A stretch of 40,973 bases of DNA, from the NCBI GenBank assembly GCA_947455465.1, contig CANGNS010000026.1, positions 1-40,973 on the forward strand, written 5' to 3'. Shown here one piece after another: positions 33,415 to 40,855 of the stretch. Under the pieces are notes generated by a model that did no database searches, had not been told where the DNA came from, and was given only the letters and a program-made list of their open reading frames with translations. How positions within the stretch are numbered: the stretch's first letter is position 1; every line of letters starts with the position of its first letter. The position numbers and the translations under genes were made by a program. This stretch comes from Comamonadaceae bacterium (GTDB lineage Bacteria > Pseudomonadota > Gammaproteobacteria > Burkholderiales > Burkholderiaceae_C).

Positions 33415-33443
33415 TTGACAAATGCCAGCTTTGTGTCTATATT
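33415..33443 (+). promoter_or_regulatory. Sigma-70 promoter P1 upstream of crtE
   Basis: TTGACA (33415-33420), a 17-base spacer and TATATT (33438-33443): one mismatch from the full consensus. The start would be near 33450. A near-palindrome GTCAATGCGCGTTGAC (33404-33419) overlaps the -35. The -10 lies inside the PpsR-type box and next to the FNR box. Confidence 0.7.
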
Positions 33444-33451
33444 GATTTACA
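33434..33451. promoter_or_regulatory. PpsR/CrtJ-type box (TGT-N12-ACA) upstream of crtE
   Basis: TGT (33434-33436), 12 bases, ACA (33449-33451). It covers the -10 element of P1, the classic position for aerobic repression, and overlaps the FNR box by ten bases. No ppsR gene is in the window. Confidence 0.65.
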
Positions 33452-33455
33452 TCAA
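33442..33455. promoter_or_regulatory. FNR box upstream of crtE
   Basis: TTGAT-TTAC-ATCAA, a perfect FNR consensus. Its centre (33448.5) lies on the predicted P1 start, so FNR would block P1. A class II activated start would instead lie near 33490, 26 bases before the crtE ATG, with a weak -10 around 33475-33480. Confidence 0.8.
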
Positions 33456-33459
33456 AGAG

Positions 33460-33477
33460 TGACAAGTAAAATTGTCA
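33460..33477. promoter_or_regulatory. Everted repeat TGACA-N8-TGTCA upstream of crtE
   Basis: TGACA (33460-33464) and TGTCA (33473-33477) with an eight-base spacer; the arms extend to eight perfect pairs (33458-33465 with 33472-33479). It lies between the FNR box and the crtE ribosome site. The same core is at 29369 and 35633. Confidence 0.65.
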
Positions 33478-33515
33478 CTTCCAGGACGGCCCGGTCAACC
33501 CACGGAGACACCACT

Positions 33516-34412
33516 ATGAAGGCAATCACCCGCATCGAGCAATCTTTGGCCATGGCCTTGGCCGCCGCCGAGGACGCCAGTTGCCCGCCCAAGCTGGCCT
33601 CGGCCGTGCGCCATGCTGTGTTTCCGGGCGGTGCGCGCATCCGCCCGCAGCTGTGTTTGGCCGTGGCCCAGGCTTGCGGGCAGGACGATCCGGCGCTCAG
33701 TGATGCGGCCGCCGTGGCCATCGAGCTGCTGCACTGCGCCTCGCTGGTGCACGACGACCTGCCCTGTTTTGACGACGCACCTACCCGGCGCGGCCGCTCC
33801 TCGGTGCACTGGGCTTTTGGCCAGCCTTTGGCGGTGCTGGCCGGCGATGCGCTCATCGTGATGGCTTTTCAGACCTTGGCTGCGGCGGCGGGCAAGTCGC
33901 CGCTGCGCCTGCCGGGGCTCTTGCAAATCATTGCCGCCGGCGTGGGCATGCCCTCGGGCATCGTGGCCGGGCAGGCCTGGGAGTCGGAGTCGCGCGTGTC
34001 GCTGATGCAGTACCAGCGCGCCAAAACCGGCGCCTTGTTTGTCGCGGCCACCTGCGCCGGGGCGCTCAGTGCCGGCGCCGACCCCACGCAGTGGCAGGCT
34101 CTGGGCGACTGCCTGGGCGAGGCCTACCAGGTGGCCGACGATATCCGCGACGTCATGGGCCAGGCCGATTTGCTGGGCAAACCCGTGGGCCAAGACGCGC
34201 AGCACGCGCGCCCCAATGCCATTGCCAACCTGGGCTTGTCCGGCGCGATCGAGCATTTTGAGTCCCTGATTCAAGCCGCCGCCGACTCCATTCCCGAAGG
34301 GCCTGCCGCCAAGGCAATGCGCGATTTGGTGTGGCAAGAGTCCGAGCGCCTGGTGCCGCGCGCTGCCTGCAACGCCTACCGCCAGGCGGCCACCCAGGCG
34401 GCCAGCGCATGA
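33516..34412 (+). CDS. crtE: CrtE, geranylgeranyl diphosphate synthase
   Basis: 298 residues from ATG 33516, preceded by GGAGA; the frame stays open through the regulatory region, but that part has no coding character. CrtE condenses isopentenyl diphosphate with farnesyl diphosphate to C20, used for carotenoids and the phytol or geranylgeranyl tail of bacteriochlorophyll. The first Asp-rich motif is DDLPCFDD (80-87) and the second is DDIRD, where DDILD is usual. Other family segments are FPGGARIRPQLC and RAKTGALFVAA. The stop overlaps the crtF start (ATGA). The upstream region carries FNR and PpsR-type boxes, so its expression should respond to oxygen. Confidence 0.94.
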   Translation: MKAITRIEQSLAMALAAAEDASCPPKLASAVRHAVFPGGARIRPQLCLAVAQACGQDDPALSDAAAVAIELLHCASLVHDDLPCFDDAPTRRGRSSVHWAFGQPLAVLAGDALIVMAFQTLAAAAGKSPLRLPGLLQIIAAGVGMPSGIVAGQAWESESRVSLMQYQRAKTGALFVAATCAGALSAGADPTQWQALGDCLGEAYQVADDIRDVMGQADLLGKPVGQDAQHARPNAIANLGLSGAIEHFESLIQAAADSIPEGPAAKAMRDLVWQESERLVPRAACNAYRQAATQAASA

Positions 34413-35635
34413 AAACCCTGGACCTGGCCGCACAAACGCTGGCCCACCAGCGCAAATCGCCGCTGGCCGACCGCCTGGGCGCACTACTGGACCGCTGGAT
34501 GACCAGCGCCGCCCTGTACCGCTGGAGCGTGGCCAACCCCTTGACACGGTGGATGACACGCCGCCGCGTGCGCCAGGTGTTTGACCTGATGGCCGGTTTT
34601 GTCTATTCGCAAGTGCTGCTGGCCTGCGTGCGCTTGCGCATCTTAGAGGCGGTGGCCGAGCAGCCGCGCAGCCTGGACGAGTTGGCGCAATGGACGCGTC
34701 TGCCCGCTGCCGGTCTGCAGCGTCTGCTGCAGTCGGCGCTGGCGCTGGGCCTGCTCAATCTGCGCAGCCAGGGCCGCTACGGCCTGGGCCCGCTGGGTGC
34801 GCCGGTGGCCGGGCACGCGGGCATTCGCGCCATGATCGAGCACCACGCGGTGCTCTACCAGGACATGCAAGACCCGGTAGCCATGCTGCAAGGCCCGGGC
34901 CAGCCCGGCGCCATGGCCCAATACTGGCCCTACACCCTGGAAGGGCAGGAGCACAGCGCACAAGCGGCGCAAGCGGCCCAGGCGCAGGCCGAAAAATACG
35001 CCCGCTACTCCAACCTGATGTCGGCCTCGCAGCCCTTTGTGGTCGACGAGATACTGGCCAGCTACCGTTTTGACGACCACCGCTGCGTGCTGGACGTGGG
35101 CGGGGGCCAGGGCACTTTTCTATCGCGGCTGGGCCTGCACGCCACGCATTTGCAGCTGCAGCTATTTGATTTGCCCGAGGTGGCGGCGCTGGCCCAAGCC
35201 AACTTTGCGCGCCAGGGCCTCGATGCGCGGGCGCGCGCCCACCCCGGCAGCTTCCTGAAAGATCCGCTGCCCCAGGGCGCCGACCTGGTGACCCTGATCC
35301 GCGTTGCCCACGACCACCCGGACGCTGATGTGCACACGCTGTTGGCCGCCATTTACCAGGCCCTGCCGCCCGGCGGCACCTTGTTGCTCTCCGAGCCCAT
35401 GGCCCAAGAGCCCGGCGACACGCCCCAGGGCGATGCCTATTTCCACTTTTACCTGTTGGCCATGGGCGCTGGACGCCTGCGCACACCGCGCGAGCTGATG
35501 GCCATGATGGCCCAAGCGGGCTTTGCGCACCTGGAGATCGTGCCCAACCCGATGCCCTTGCAGACACAAATTGTGATTGGCCGCAAATGCAAGGGTTTAC
35601 CCGTACATAGTACAAATACTGTAAATAATCATTGA
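34409..35635 (+). CDS. crtF: CrtF, hydroxyneurosporene O-methyltransferase
   Basis: 408 residues. CrtF methylates the 1-hydroxyl of acyclic carotenoids with S-adenosylmethionine, giving the methoxy group of spheroidene or spirilloxanthin-type pigments. The N-terminal dimerisation and winged-helix part (RRVRQVFDLMAGFVYSQVLLACVRLRILEAVAEQPRSL) is typical. The SAM-binding motif CVLDVGGGQGTFLSRL comes near residue 228, followed by LFDLPEVAALA and RVAHDHPD with the catalytic His/Asp-type region, then GGTLLLSEPMA. The ATG overlaps the crtE stop (ATGA), indicating coupling. Its final codons and stop lie in the first PpsR-type box of the bchC promoter, the superoperon arrangement of purple bacteria, so crtEF transcription may run on into bchCXYZ. 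Confidence 0.93.
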   Translation: MKTLDLAAQTLAHQRKSPLADRLGALLDRWMTSAALYRWSVANPLTRWMTRRRVRQVFDLMAGFVYSQVLLACVRLRILEAVAEQPRSLDELAQWTRLPAAGLQRLLQSALALGLLNLRSQGRYGLGPLGAPVAGHAGIRAMIEHHAVLYQDMQDPVAMLQGPGQPGAMAQYWPYTLEGQEHSAQAAQAAQAQAEKYARYSNLMSASQPFVVDEILASYRFDDHRCVLDVGGGQGTFLSRLGLHATHLQLQLFDLPEVAALAQANFARQGLDARARAHPGSFLKDPLPQGADLVTLIRVAHDHPDADVHTLLAAIYQALPPGGTLLLSEPMAQEPGDTPQGDAYFHFYLLAMGAGRLRTPRELMAMMAQAGFAHLEIVPNPMPLQTQIVIGRKCKGLPVHSTNTVNNH

Positions 35636-35637
35636 CA
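35620..35637. promoter_or_regulatory. PpsR/CrtJ-type box 1 of the bchC promoter
   Basis: TGT (35620-35622), 12 bases, ACA (35635-35637). It overlaps the last codons of crtF and the -35 element TTGACA. Box 2 follows after exactly eight bases. Confidence 0.78.
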
Positions 35638-35660
35638 TTAATCAGTGTCAATGTAAATAT
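35632..35660 (+). promoter_or_regulatory. Sigma-70 promoter of bchC
   Basis: TTGACA (35632-35637) with a 16- or 17-base spacer to TAAATA/AAATAT (35654-35660). The expected start lies at about 35666-35668, that is at the bchC ATG (35667), which has no ribosome site upstream. Both elements sit inside PpsR-type boxes. Confidence 0.6.
35633..35650. promoter_or_regulatory. Everted repeat TGACA-N8-TGTCA at the bchC promoter
   Basis: TGACA (35633-35637) and TGTCA (35646-35650), eight bases apart, extend to eight perfect pairs (35630-35637 with 35646-35653). Here the arms are the inner half-sites of the two TGT-N12-ACA boxes. Confidence 0.65.
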
Positions 35661-35663
35661 ACA
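35646..35663. promoter_or_regulatory. PpsR/CrtJ-type box 2 of the bchC promoter
   Basis: TGT (35646-35648), 12 bases, ACA (35661-35663). It covers the -10 element. Two boxes eight bases apart match the cooperative CrtJ arrangement known from the Rhodobacter capsulatus bchC promoter. Confidence 0.78.
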
Positions 35664-35666
35664 CTC

Positions 35667-36605
35667 ATGCAAGCGAACGCCATTGTCTTTCAGCAGCCCA
35701 AATCCCTGGATTTGAGCGCCCTCACGCTACCCGCCATGGGTGCCGAGGATGTGCTGGTCAAGGTCGAATTCAGCGGCATTAGCACCGGTACCGAGCGCCT
35801 GTTGTGGGAGGGCACGATGCCGACCTTTCCGGGCATGGGCTACCCCTTGGTGCCTGGCTACGAAACCGTCGGGCGCGTCGTGGCTGCCGGTGACAGGGCC
35901 AATTTAGGCGTCGGCGCCCGCGTGTATGTGCCGGGCTCGCAGTGTTTTCAGGATGCGCGCAATTTGTTTGGTGGCTCGGCCTCGCGCTTGGTGGTGCCTG
36001 CGGCGCGTGCCTTGCCCATAAAAGAGTCTTTGGCGGAGCAGGGTGTGTTGTTTGCGCTGGCGGCTACGGCTTACCACGCGCATAGCGCGCCCGGGATGCG
36101 TCAGCCCGACCTTATCGTGGGCCACGGCGTGCTGGGACGCATGATTGCGCGGCTGGCCGTTTTGGCCGGGCATACGCCAGTGGTGTGGGACACCAACCCG
36201 GCGCGGCGCGGCGGTGCCGTGGGCTACGAGGTGATAGACCCGGCCTCGGACACCCGGCGCAATTACCAATGCATTTGCGATGTGAGCGGCGTGAGCAGCT
36301 TGCTTGATGACCTGATCAGTCGCTTAGCGCCTGGTGGCGAAGTGGTGCTGGCGGGCTTTTATGAAGCGCCTCTGTCTTTTGTATTTCCGCCCGCGTTTAT
36401 GCGCGAGGCACGCATCCGCGTTGCGGCGCAATGGTCGCCGCCGGATTTGGCCGCCGTGATCGCCATGGCCGGTGACGGACGACTTTCCCTTGATGGTCTG
36501 GTAACGCACCAGCACGAAGCCACCCAGGCCGATGCGGCTTACCGCACCGCGTTTGGCGATGCCGATTGCCTAAAGATGGTTCTTGATTGGAGACAAATAG
36601 CATGA
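35667..36605 (+). CDS. bchC: BchC, hydroxyethyl bacteriochlorophyllide a dehydrogenase
   Basis: 312 residues. BchC oxidises the C3 1-hydroxyethyl group to the acetyl group of bacteriochlorophyll a, a late step. It is a medium-chain dehydrogenase relative: EFSGISTGTERLLWEGTMPTFPGMGYPLVPGYETVG is split here into its parts, EFSGISTGTERLLWEG, then FPGMGYPLVPGYETVG, both strongly conserved in BchC, and the dinucleotide fold follows at about 150 (DLIVGHGVLGRMIARLAV). No zinc-ligand cysteine cluster is present, normal for BchC. The start MQANAIVFQQPKSL matches the family even though no ribosome site precedes it, so translation may be leaderless. The stop overlaps the bchX start (ATGA). Confidence 0.95.
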   Translation: MQANAIVFQQPKSLDLSALTLPAMGAEDVLVKVEFSGISTGTERLLWEGTMPTFPGMGYPLVPGYETVGRVVAAGDRANLGVGARVYVPGSQCFQDARNLFGGSASRLVVPAARALPIKESLAEQGVLFALAATAYHAHSAPGMRQPDLIVGHGVLGRMIARLAVLAGHTPVVWDTNPARRGGAVGYEVIDPASDTRRNYQCICDVSGVSSLLDDLISRLAPGGEVVLAGFYEAPLSFVFPPAFMREARIRVAAQWSPPDLAAVIAMAGDGRLSLDGLVTHQHEATQADAAYRTAFGDADCLKMVLDWRQIA

Positions 36606-37615
36606 GTGCCAGTTCAATTCCAGCGGCAGCCCCTGTTCATTTCATGCGCGACATCTTGCGCACCGAAGCGGCCATGGAGCCGCCTCCAGTCAGTACCAAA
36701 GAGGTCACCAAAGAAACCCAAATCATTGCGATTTACGGCAAAGGTGGGATTGGCAAAAGCTTCACGCTGGCCAACCTGAGCTACATGATGGCGCAGCAGG
36801 GTAAAAAAGTGCTGCTCATCGGCTGTGACCCAAAAAGCGATACCACCAGTTTGCTGTTTGGCGGACGCGCATGCCCCACCATCATCGAGACCTCGTCCAA
36901 GAAAAAGCTGGCCGGCGAAGCCGTATCTATCGGCGATGTGTGTTTTAAACGCGACGGCGTTTACGCCATGGAGCTCGGCGGCCCCGAAGTGGGGCGCGGT
37001 TGCGGCGGACGCGGCATCATCCATGGCTTTGAGTTACTCGAAAAACTCGGCTTTCATGAGTGGGGTTTTGACTATGTGCTGCTCGACTTTTTGGGCGACG
37101 TGGTCTGCGGCGGTTTCGGTCTGCCCATTGCCCGCGATATGTGCCAAAAAGTGATTGTGGTGGCCAGCAATGATTTGCAGTCGCTGTATGTTGCCAACAA
37201 CGTGTGCTCGGCGGTGGAGTATTTCCGCAAGCTGGGTGGCAATGTCGGCGTGGCCGGCATGGTCATCAACCGGGATGATGGCACGGGCGAGGCGGCGCAG
37301 TTTGCCACGCAGGTGGGAATTCCGGTGCTATCGACCATCCCGGCCAACGAAGACATCCGCAGAAAGAGTGCGAGCTACGAAATCATCGGTCGGCCCGATT
37401 CGGTGTGGGGCCCCATGTTTGCAGAGCTGGCCCAAAACGTGGCGACCTCTGAGCCGGTGCGCCCCAAGCCGCTGTCACAAGACCAGCTGCTCGGCCTTTT
37501 TGCCGCATCCGCCGTAGGTCGCGATGTGGTGCTCGAGCCCGCTACGCAATTCGATATGTGCGGACGCACCGAAAACACCAAGCCCACGCTCGAAGTGGTC
37601 TACGACGAAGTCTGA
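36602..37615 (+). CDS. bchX: BchX, iron-protein subunit of chlorophyllide a reductase
   Basis: 337 residues. BchX is the nitrogenase NifH-like ATP-dependent electron donor of chlorophyllide a oxidoreductase, which reduces ring B to give the bacteriochlorin. The P-loop is YGKGGIGKSFTLANLSYMM, followed by GCDPKSDTTSLLFGG. The two cysteines that bridge the 4Fe-4S cluster of the dimer are in VGRGCGGRGII and GDVVCGGFGLP. The start overlaps the bchC stop (ATGA) and is preceded by GGAGA. The frame extends five codons upstream, but this ATG has the better ribosome-site spacing. bchY follows after 20 bases. Confidence 0.97.
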   Translation: MSASSIPAAAPVHFMRDILRTEAAMEPPPVSTKEVTKETQIIAIYGKGGIGKSFTLANLSYMMAQQGKKVLLIGCDPKSDTTSLLFGGRACPTIIETSSKKKLAGEAVSIGDVCFKRDGVYAMELGGPEVGRGCGGRGIIHGFELLEKLGFHEWGFDYVLLDFLGDVVCGGFGLPIARDMCQKVIVVASNDLQSLYVANNVCSAVEYFRKLGGNVGVAGMVINRDDGTGEAAQFATQVGIPVLSTIPANEDIRRKSASYEIIGRPDSVWGPMFAELAQNVATSEPVRPKPLSQDQLLGLFAASAVGRDVVLEPATQFDMCGRTENTKPTLEVVYDEV

Positions 37616-37635
37616 AACCCCGGCGGCATCGCACC

Positions 37636-39198
37636 ATGAGCAAGACCATCCCCATCGTCAGCGCGCAAGCGCCCTCGGCCCTGCATACGGCCATCGAGGG
37701 CGACGGCATGGGCTGCCACGCCGGTGGCGAGAAATTGCTGGCCGCTGCCAAAGCGTCGGGTAAGTCCGAGGTGTTGGCGCAATACGCCAAAGACTATCCC
37801 GTAGACCCCAAAGCCGGCCCGCACGATCAGCCGCAAAGCATGTGCCCCGCATTTGGCTCACTGCGCGTAGGCTTGCGGATGCGGCGCACTGCCACCATTC
37901 TTTCGGGCTCGGCCTGCTGTGTGTATGGGCTGACGTTTACATCGCATTTTTACGGTGCCAAGCGCAGCGTGGGCTATGTGCCTTTCAATTCGGAAACACT
38001 GGTCACTGGCAAGCTGTTTGAGGATATTCGCGAAGCCGTCTACAAGGAAGCCGACCCGGCCAATTACGACGCCATCGTCATCATCAATTTGTGCGTACCG
38101 ACGGCCAGTGGGGTGCCGCTGCAATTGCTGCCAAAAGAAATCAACGGCGTGCGCATTATTGGCATCGACGTGCCCGGCTTTGGCGTGCCCACCCATGCCG
38201 AGGCCAAAGATGTGCTCGCGGGCGCCATGCTCAAATTTGCCCGCGAAGAAATCATGGCCGGACCGGTGCAGGCGCCGCGCAACGGGCGTGCCGACAAGCC
38301 TACGGTTGCATTGCTTGGCGAGATGTTCCCCGCCGATCCGGTCATCATCGGCCGCATGCTCGAGCCCATGGGCTTAGCCGCCGGGCCGGTGGTGCCTACC
38401 CGTGAATGGCGCGAGCTGTATGCCGCACTCGACTGCGCGGTCGTCGGAGCGATTCATCCGTTTTACACCGCGAGCATCCGCGAATTTGAAGCGGCAGGTC
38501 GGCCTATCGTCGGCTCAGCCCCAGTGGGCCATGATGGCACTGAAGCCTGGCTGCAAGCCATTGGCAATGCCGCCAATGTGCCGCAAGCGCAAATCGACAT
38601 GGTGAAAAATAGCATGCTGCCCGCGATTAAAGGCGGCTTGGCGCGTATGCCGATCAAAGGGCGCATTACGCTGAGCGGTTACGAAGGCTCGGAACTGCTG
38701 GTGGCGCGCCTGCTGGTGGAAAGCGGCGCGGATTTGCGCTATGTAGGCACGGCTTGCCCGCGCACGGTCTGGAGCGAGCCTGATTGCCAATGGCTGCAAG
38801 CCCATGGCGTGCATGTGCAGTACCGCGCCTCGCTAGAACAAGATCTGGCCGCCATGCACGAATGGAAGCCTGACTTGGCCATAGGCACCACACCGGTGGT
38901 GCAAGCGGCCAAGGAGCTGAGCATCCCAGGCCTGTACTTCACCAACCTGATTTCAGCACGCCCCCTGATGGGGCCAGCCGGTGCTGGCTCCCTGGCACAA
39001 GTGATTAACGCGGCCATTGGTAACAAAGCCCGCTTTGACGAAATGAAAGCCTTTTTCGGCGATGCAGGTAGCGGACACGCCACCGGCGTGTGGGAAAGCG
39101 CACAAGGCGTGCCACAAGACCGTCCCGAATTCAAAGCCGAAACGCGCCGCCTGCTGGAAAAGCAAGCCAAAAAACGCAAAGCGGAGGCCATGATATGA
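37636..39198 (+). CDS. bchY: BchY, catalytic subunit of chlorophyllide a reductase
   Basis: 520 residues. BchY resembles NifD and BchN and, with BchZ, binds the electron-relay iron-sulfur cluster and the substrate. Cysteines in the expected places are [31 protein letters not shown] and [16 protein letters not shown]. The C-terminal part has [28 protein letters not shown]. The start ATG at 37636 gives [14 protein letters not shown]; the frame is open further into bchX. The GGAGG sequence near its end serves a short coding frame that overlaps its stop codon and reaches the bchZ start. Confidence 0.96.
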   Translation: MSKTIPIVSAQAPSALHTAIEGDGMGCHAGGEKLLAAAKASGKSEVLAQYAKDYPVDPKAGPHDQPQSMCPAFGSLRVGLRMRRTATILSGSACCVYGLTFTSHFYGAKRSVGYVPFNSETLVTGKLFEDIREAVYKEADPANYDAIVIINLCVPTASGVPLQLLPKEINGVRIIGIDVPGFGVPTHAEAKDVLAGAMLKFAREEIMAGPVQAPRNGRADKPTVALLGEMFPADPVIIGRMLEPMGLAAGPVVPTREWRELYAALDCAVVGAIHPFYTASIREFEAAGRPIVGSAPVGHDGTEAWLQAIGNAANVPQAQIDMVKNSMLPAIKGGLARMPIKGRITLSGYEGSELLVARLLVESGADLRYVGTACPRTVWSEPDCQWLQAHGVHVQYRASLEQDLAAMHEWKPDLAIGTTPVVQAAKELSIPGLYFTNLISARPLMGPAGAGSLAQVINAAIGNKARFDEMKAFFGDAGSGHATGVWESAQGVPQDRPEFKAETRRLLEKQAKKRKAEAMI

Positions 39199-39248
39199 GC
39201 CACGCTTGCGCACCTGTCACCCTGCCATCGGGGGGTCGGCCATGCTAG
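39195..39248 (+). CDS. Possible 17-codon coupling ORF between bchY and bchZ
   Basis: ATGA at 39195 overlaps the bchY stop codon. GGAGG stands seven bases before this ATG, the best ribosome site in the neighbourhood. The frame encodes [17 protein letters not shown] and its TAG (39246-39248) lies just beyond the bchZ ATG (39242). The peptide has no recognisable function; the frame could carry ribosomes from bchY to the bchZ start. It may equally be a by-product of high GC content. Confidence 0.3.
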   Translation: MSHACAPVTLPSGGRPC

Positions 39249-40708
39249 TGTTAGACCACGACCGTGCTGGCGGCTATTGGGGCGCGGTGTATGTATTTAC
39301 CGCCATTAAGGGTCTGCAGGTGGTGATCGATGGGCCGGTGGGCTGCGAAAACCTGCCAGTGACCTCCGTGTTGCATTACACCGACGCGCTGCCGCCCCAC
39401 GAATTGCCGATTGTGGTGACCGGTCTGGCCGAAGAACAACTGGGACGCGAAGGCACCGAAGGTGCGATGCGCCGTGCCCATGCGGCGCTGGACCCAGACC
39501 TGCCCTCGGTGGTGGTGACTGGTTCAATTGCCGAAATGATCGGTGGCGGCGTCACGCCCGAAGGCACAAATTTGCAGCGCTTTTTGCCGCGCACGATTGA
39601 CGAAGACCAATGGCAATGCGCCAACCGCGCCATGTTCTGGCTGTGGCAGCAATATGGTCTGCGCGAAGTGCCCAAGCGCGAACGCAAAGCCGGTGAGCGC
39701 CCGCGCGTGAACATCATCGGCCCGAGCTACGGAACATTCAATTCACCCAGCGATCTGGCCGAAATCCGCCGGTTGGTGCAAGGCATAGGCGCTGAGGTCA
39801 ATATGGTCTTCCCGCTGGGTAGCCATCTGGCCGATGTATCGCGCCTGGTGGAGGCGGATGTGAACATTTGCATGTACCGTGAATTTGGCCGAATGCTCTG
39901 CGAGGCGCTGGAGCGACCTTATCTGCAAGCGCCCATTGGCTTGCACAGTACCACCAAGTTTTTGCGCAAACTGGGCGAACTGCTGGGCCTGGACCCCGAG
40001 CCCTTTATAGAGCGCGAAAAACACAGCACCATTAAGCCGATATGGGACTTGTGGCGCTCGGTGACCCAAGACTTTTTCGGCACCGCCAATTTCGGCGTGG
40101 TAGCCAACGAGACTTATGCGCGCGGCATTCGCCATTTCCTGGAAGACGAAATGGGTCTGCCTTGCAACTTTGCGGTGTCACGGCTTGCTGGTGCCAAAAC
40201 CGATAACGCCGAGGTGCGCAAACTGGTCACCGAGAAAACACCGTTGGTGCTCTACGGAAGCTACAACGAGCGCATCTACCTGGCGGAATGTGGCGGGGGC
40301 GGCATGATGAAAACCAGCTTTATTCCGGCCAGTTTTCCGCTACCCATCATCCGGCGCCATACCGGCACGCCTTTTATGGGCTATGCCGGGGCGACCTACA
40401 TCCTTCAGGAATTTTGCAACGCGCTGTTTGACGCACTGTTCCACATCCTGCCACTGGGCACCGAGTTGGACAAGATCGAAGCGAGCCCCAGCCGCGCTGT
40501 GCAAGACGCAAGCTTGCCCTGGGAGCCGCAGGCGCAGCAACTGATGGAAGATCTATTGGAGCACCAACCGGTGTTGGTGCGCATATCCGCAGCCAAGCGC
40601 ATGCGCGACCAGGCGGAACGGGATGCCCGTGAGCGCGGTGACGCGCAAGTACAGGCGCAAAGATTTAACGAATTGTTCGGGCAAGCCCATGCAGCAGTAC
40701 CTGCCTAA
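39242..40708 (+). CDS. bchZ: BchZ, subunit of chlorophyllide a reductase
   Basis: 488 residues from ATG 39242, preceded by GGGGGG. BchZ resembles NifK and BchB and completes the catalytic heterotetramer with BchY. The N-terminus [19 protein letters not shown] is nearly universal in BchZ, followed by [20 protein letters not shown] with the cluster cysteine and [16 protein letters not shown]. The C-terminal region has [30 protein letters not shown] and a Pchlide-reductase-type helical tail ([18 protein letters not shown]). The frame opens upstream with a TTG at 39206, but the family start is this ATG. pufB follows after 147 bases. Confidence 0.97.
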   Translation: MLVLDHDRAGGYWGAVYVFTAIKGLQVVIDGPVGCENLPVTSVLHYTDALPPHELPIVVTGLAEEQLGREGTEGAMRRAHAALDPDLPSVVVTGSIAEMIGGGVTPEGTNLQRFLPRTIDEDQWQCANRAMFWLWQQYGLREVPKRERKAGERPRVNIIGPSYGTFNSPSDLAEIRRLVQGIGAEVNMVFPLGSHLADVSRLVEADVNICMYREFGRMLCEALERPYLQAPIGLHSTTKFLRKLGELLGLDPEPFIEREKHSTIKPIWDLWRSVTQDFFGTANFGVVANETYARGIRHFLEDEMGLPCNFAVSRLAGAKTDNAEVRKLVTEKTPLVLYGSYNERIYLAECGGGGMMKTSFIPASFPLPIIRRHTGTPFMGYAGATYILQEFCNALFDALFHILPLGTELDKIEASPSRAVQDASLPWEPQAQQLMEDLLEHQPVLVRISAAKRMRDQAERDARERGDAQVQAQRFNELFGQAHAAVPA

Positions 40709-40742
40709 AAGCGGTGCAGCGGCGTTGGCCGGCTTGATCAAT

Positions 40743-40792
40743 CCTTCGGCTTGTCCGAAGGTCCATCTGCCACGGCACTTGTGCTGCGGCAG
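40743..40792 (+). other. Two hairpins in the bchZ-pufB gap
   Basis: Hairpin 1 pairs CCTTCGG (40743-40749) with CCGAAGG (40755-40761) around a 5-base loop. Hairpin 2 pairs 40767-40778 with 40781-40792 (10 of 12 bases pair). Neither is followed by a U-run, so they look more like transcript-stabilising or processing structures than terminators. The 147-bp gap otherwise shows no PpsR or FNR box and no convincing promoter. Confidence 0.4.
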
Positions 40793-40855
40793 TCCGTTCC
40801 GTATCCGTCCGGGTGCGGGGAGTCGCCGCAAGGCGTTTTGAGAGAGGCACTAACT

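Noticed and set aside
33396..33515. N-terminal extension of crtE through the regulatory region
   Set aside because: The region is AT-rich with promoter elements and the family start is at 33516 with a ribosome site.
35633..35650. FNR box at bchC from the TTGAC...GTCAA pair
   Set aside because: The two halves are separated by far more than four bases, so FNR cannot use them; they are parts of the PpsR-type boxes and the everted repeat.
40623..40841. 72-codon frame as a possible pufQ
   Set aside because: It begins inside bchZ, is basic and Cys/Pro-rich and has no membrane helix, unlike PufQ.
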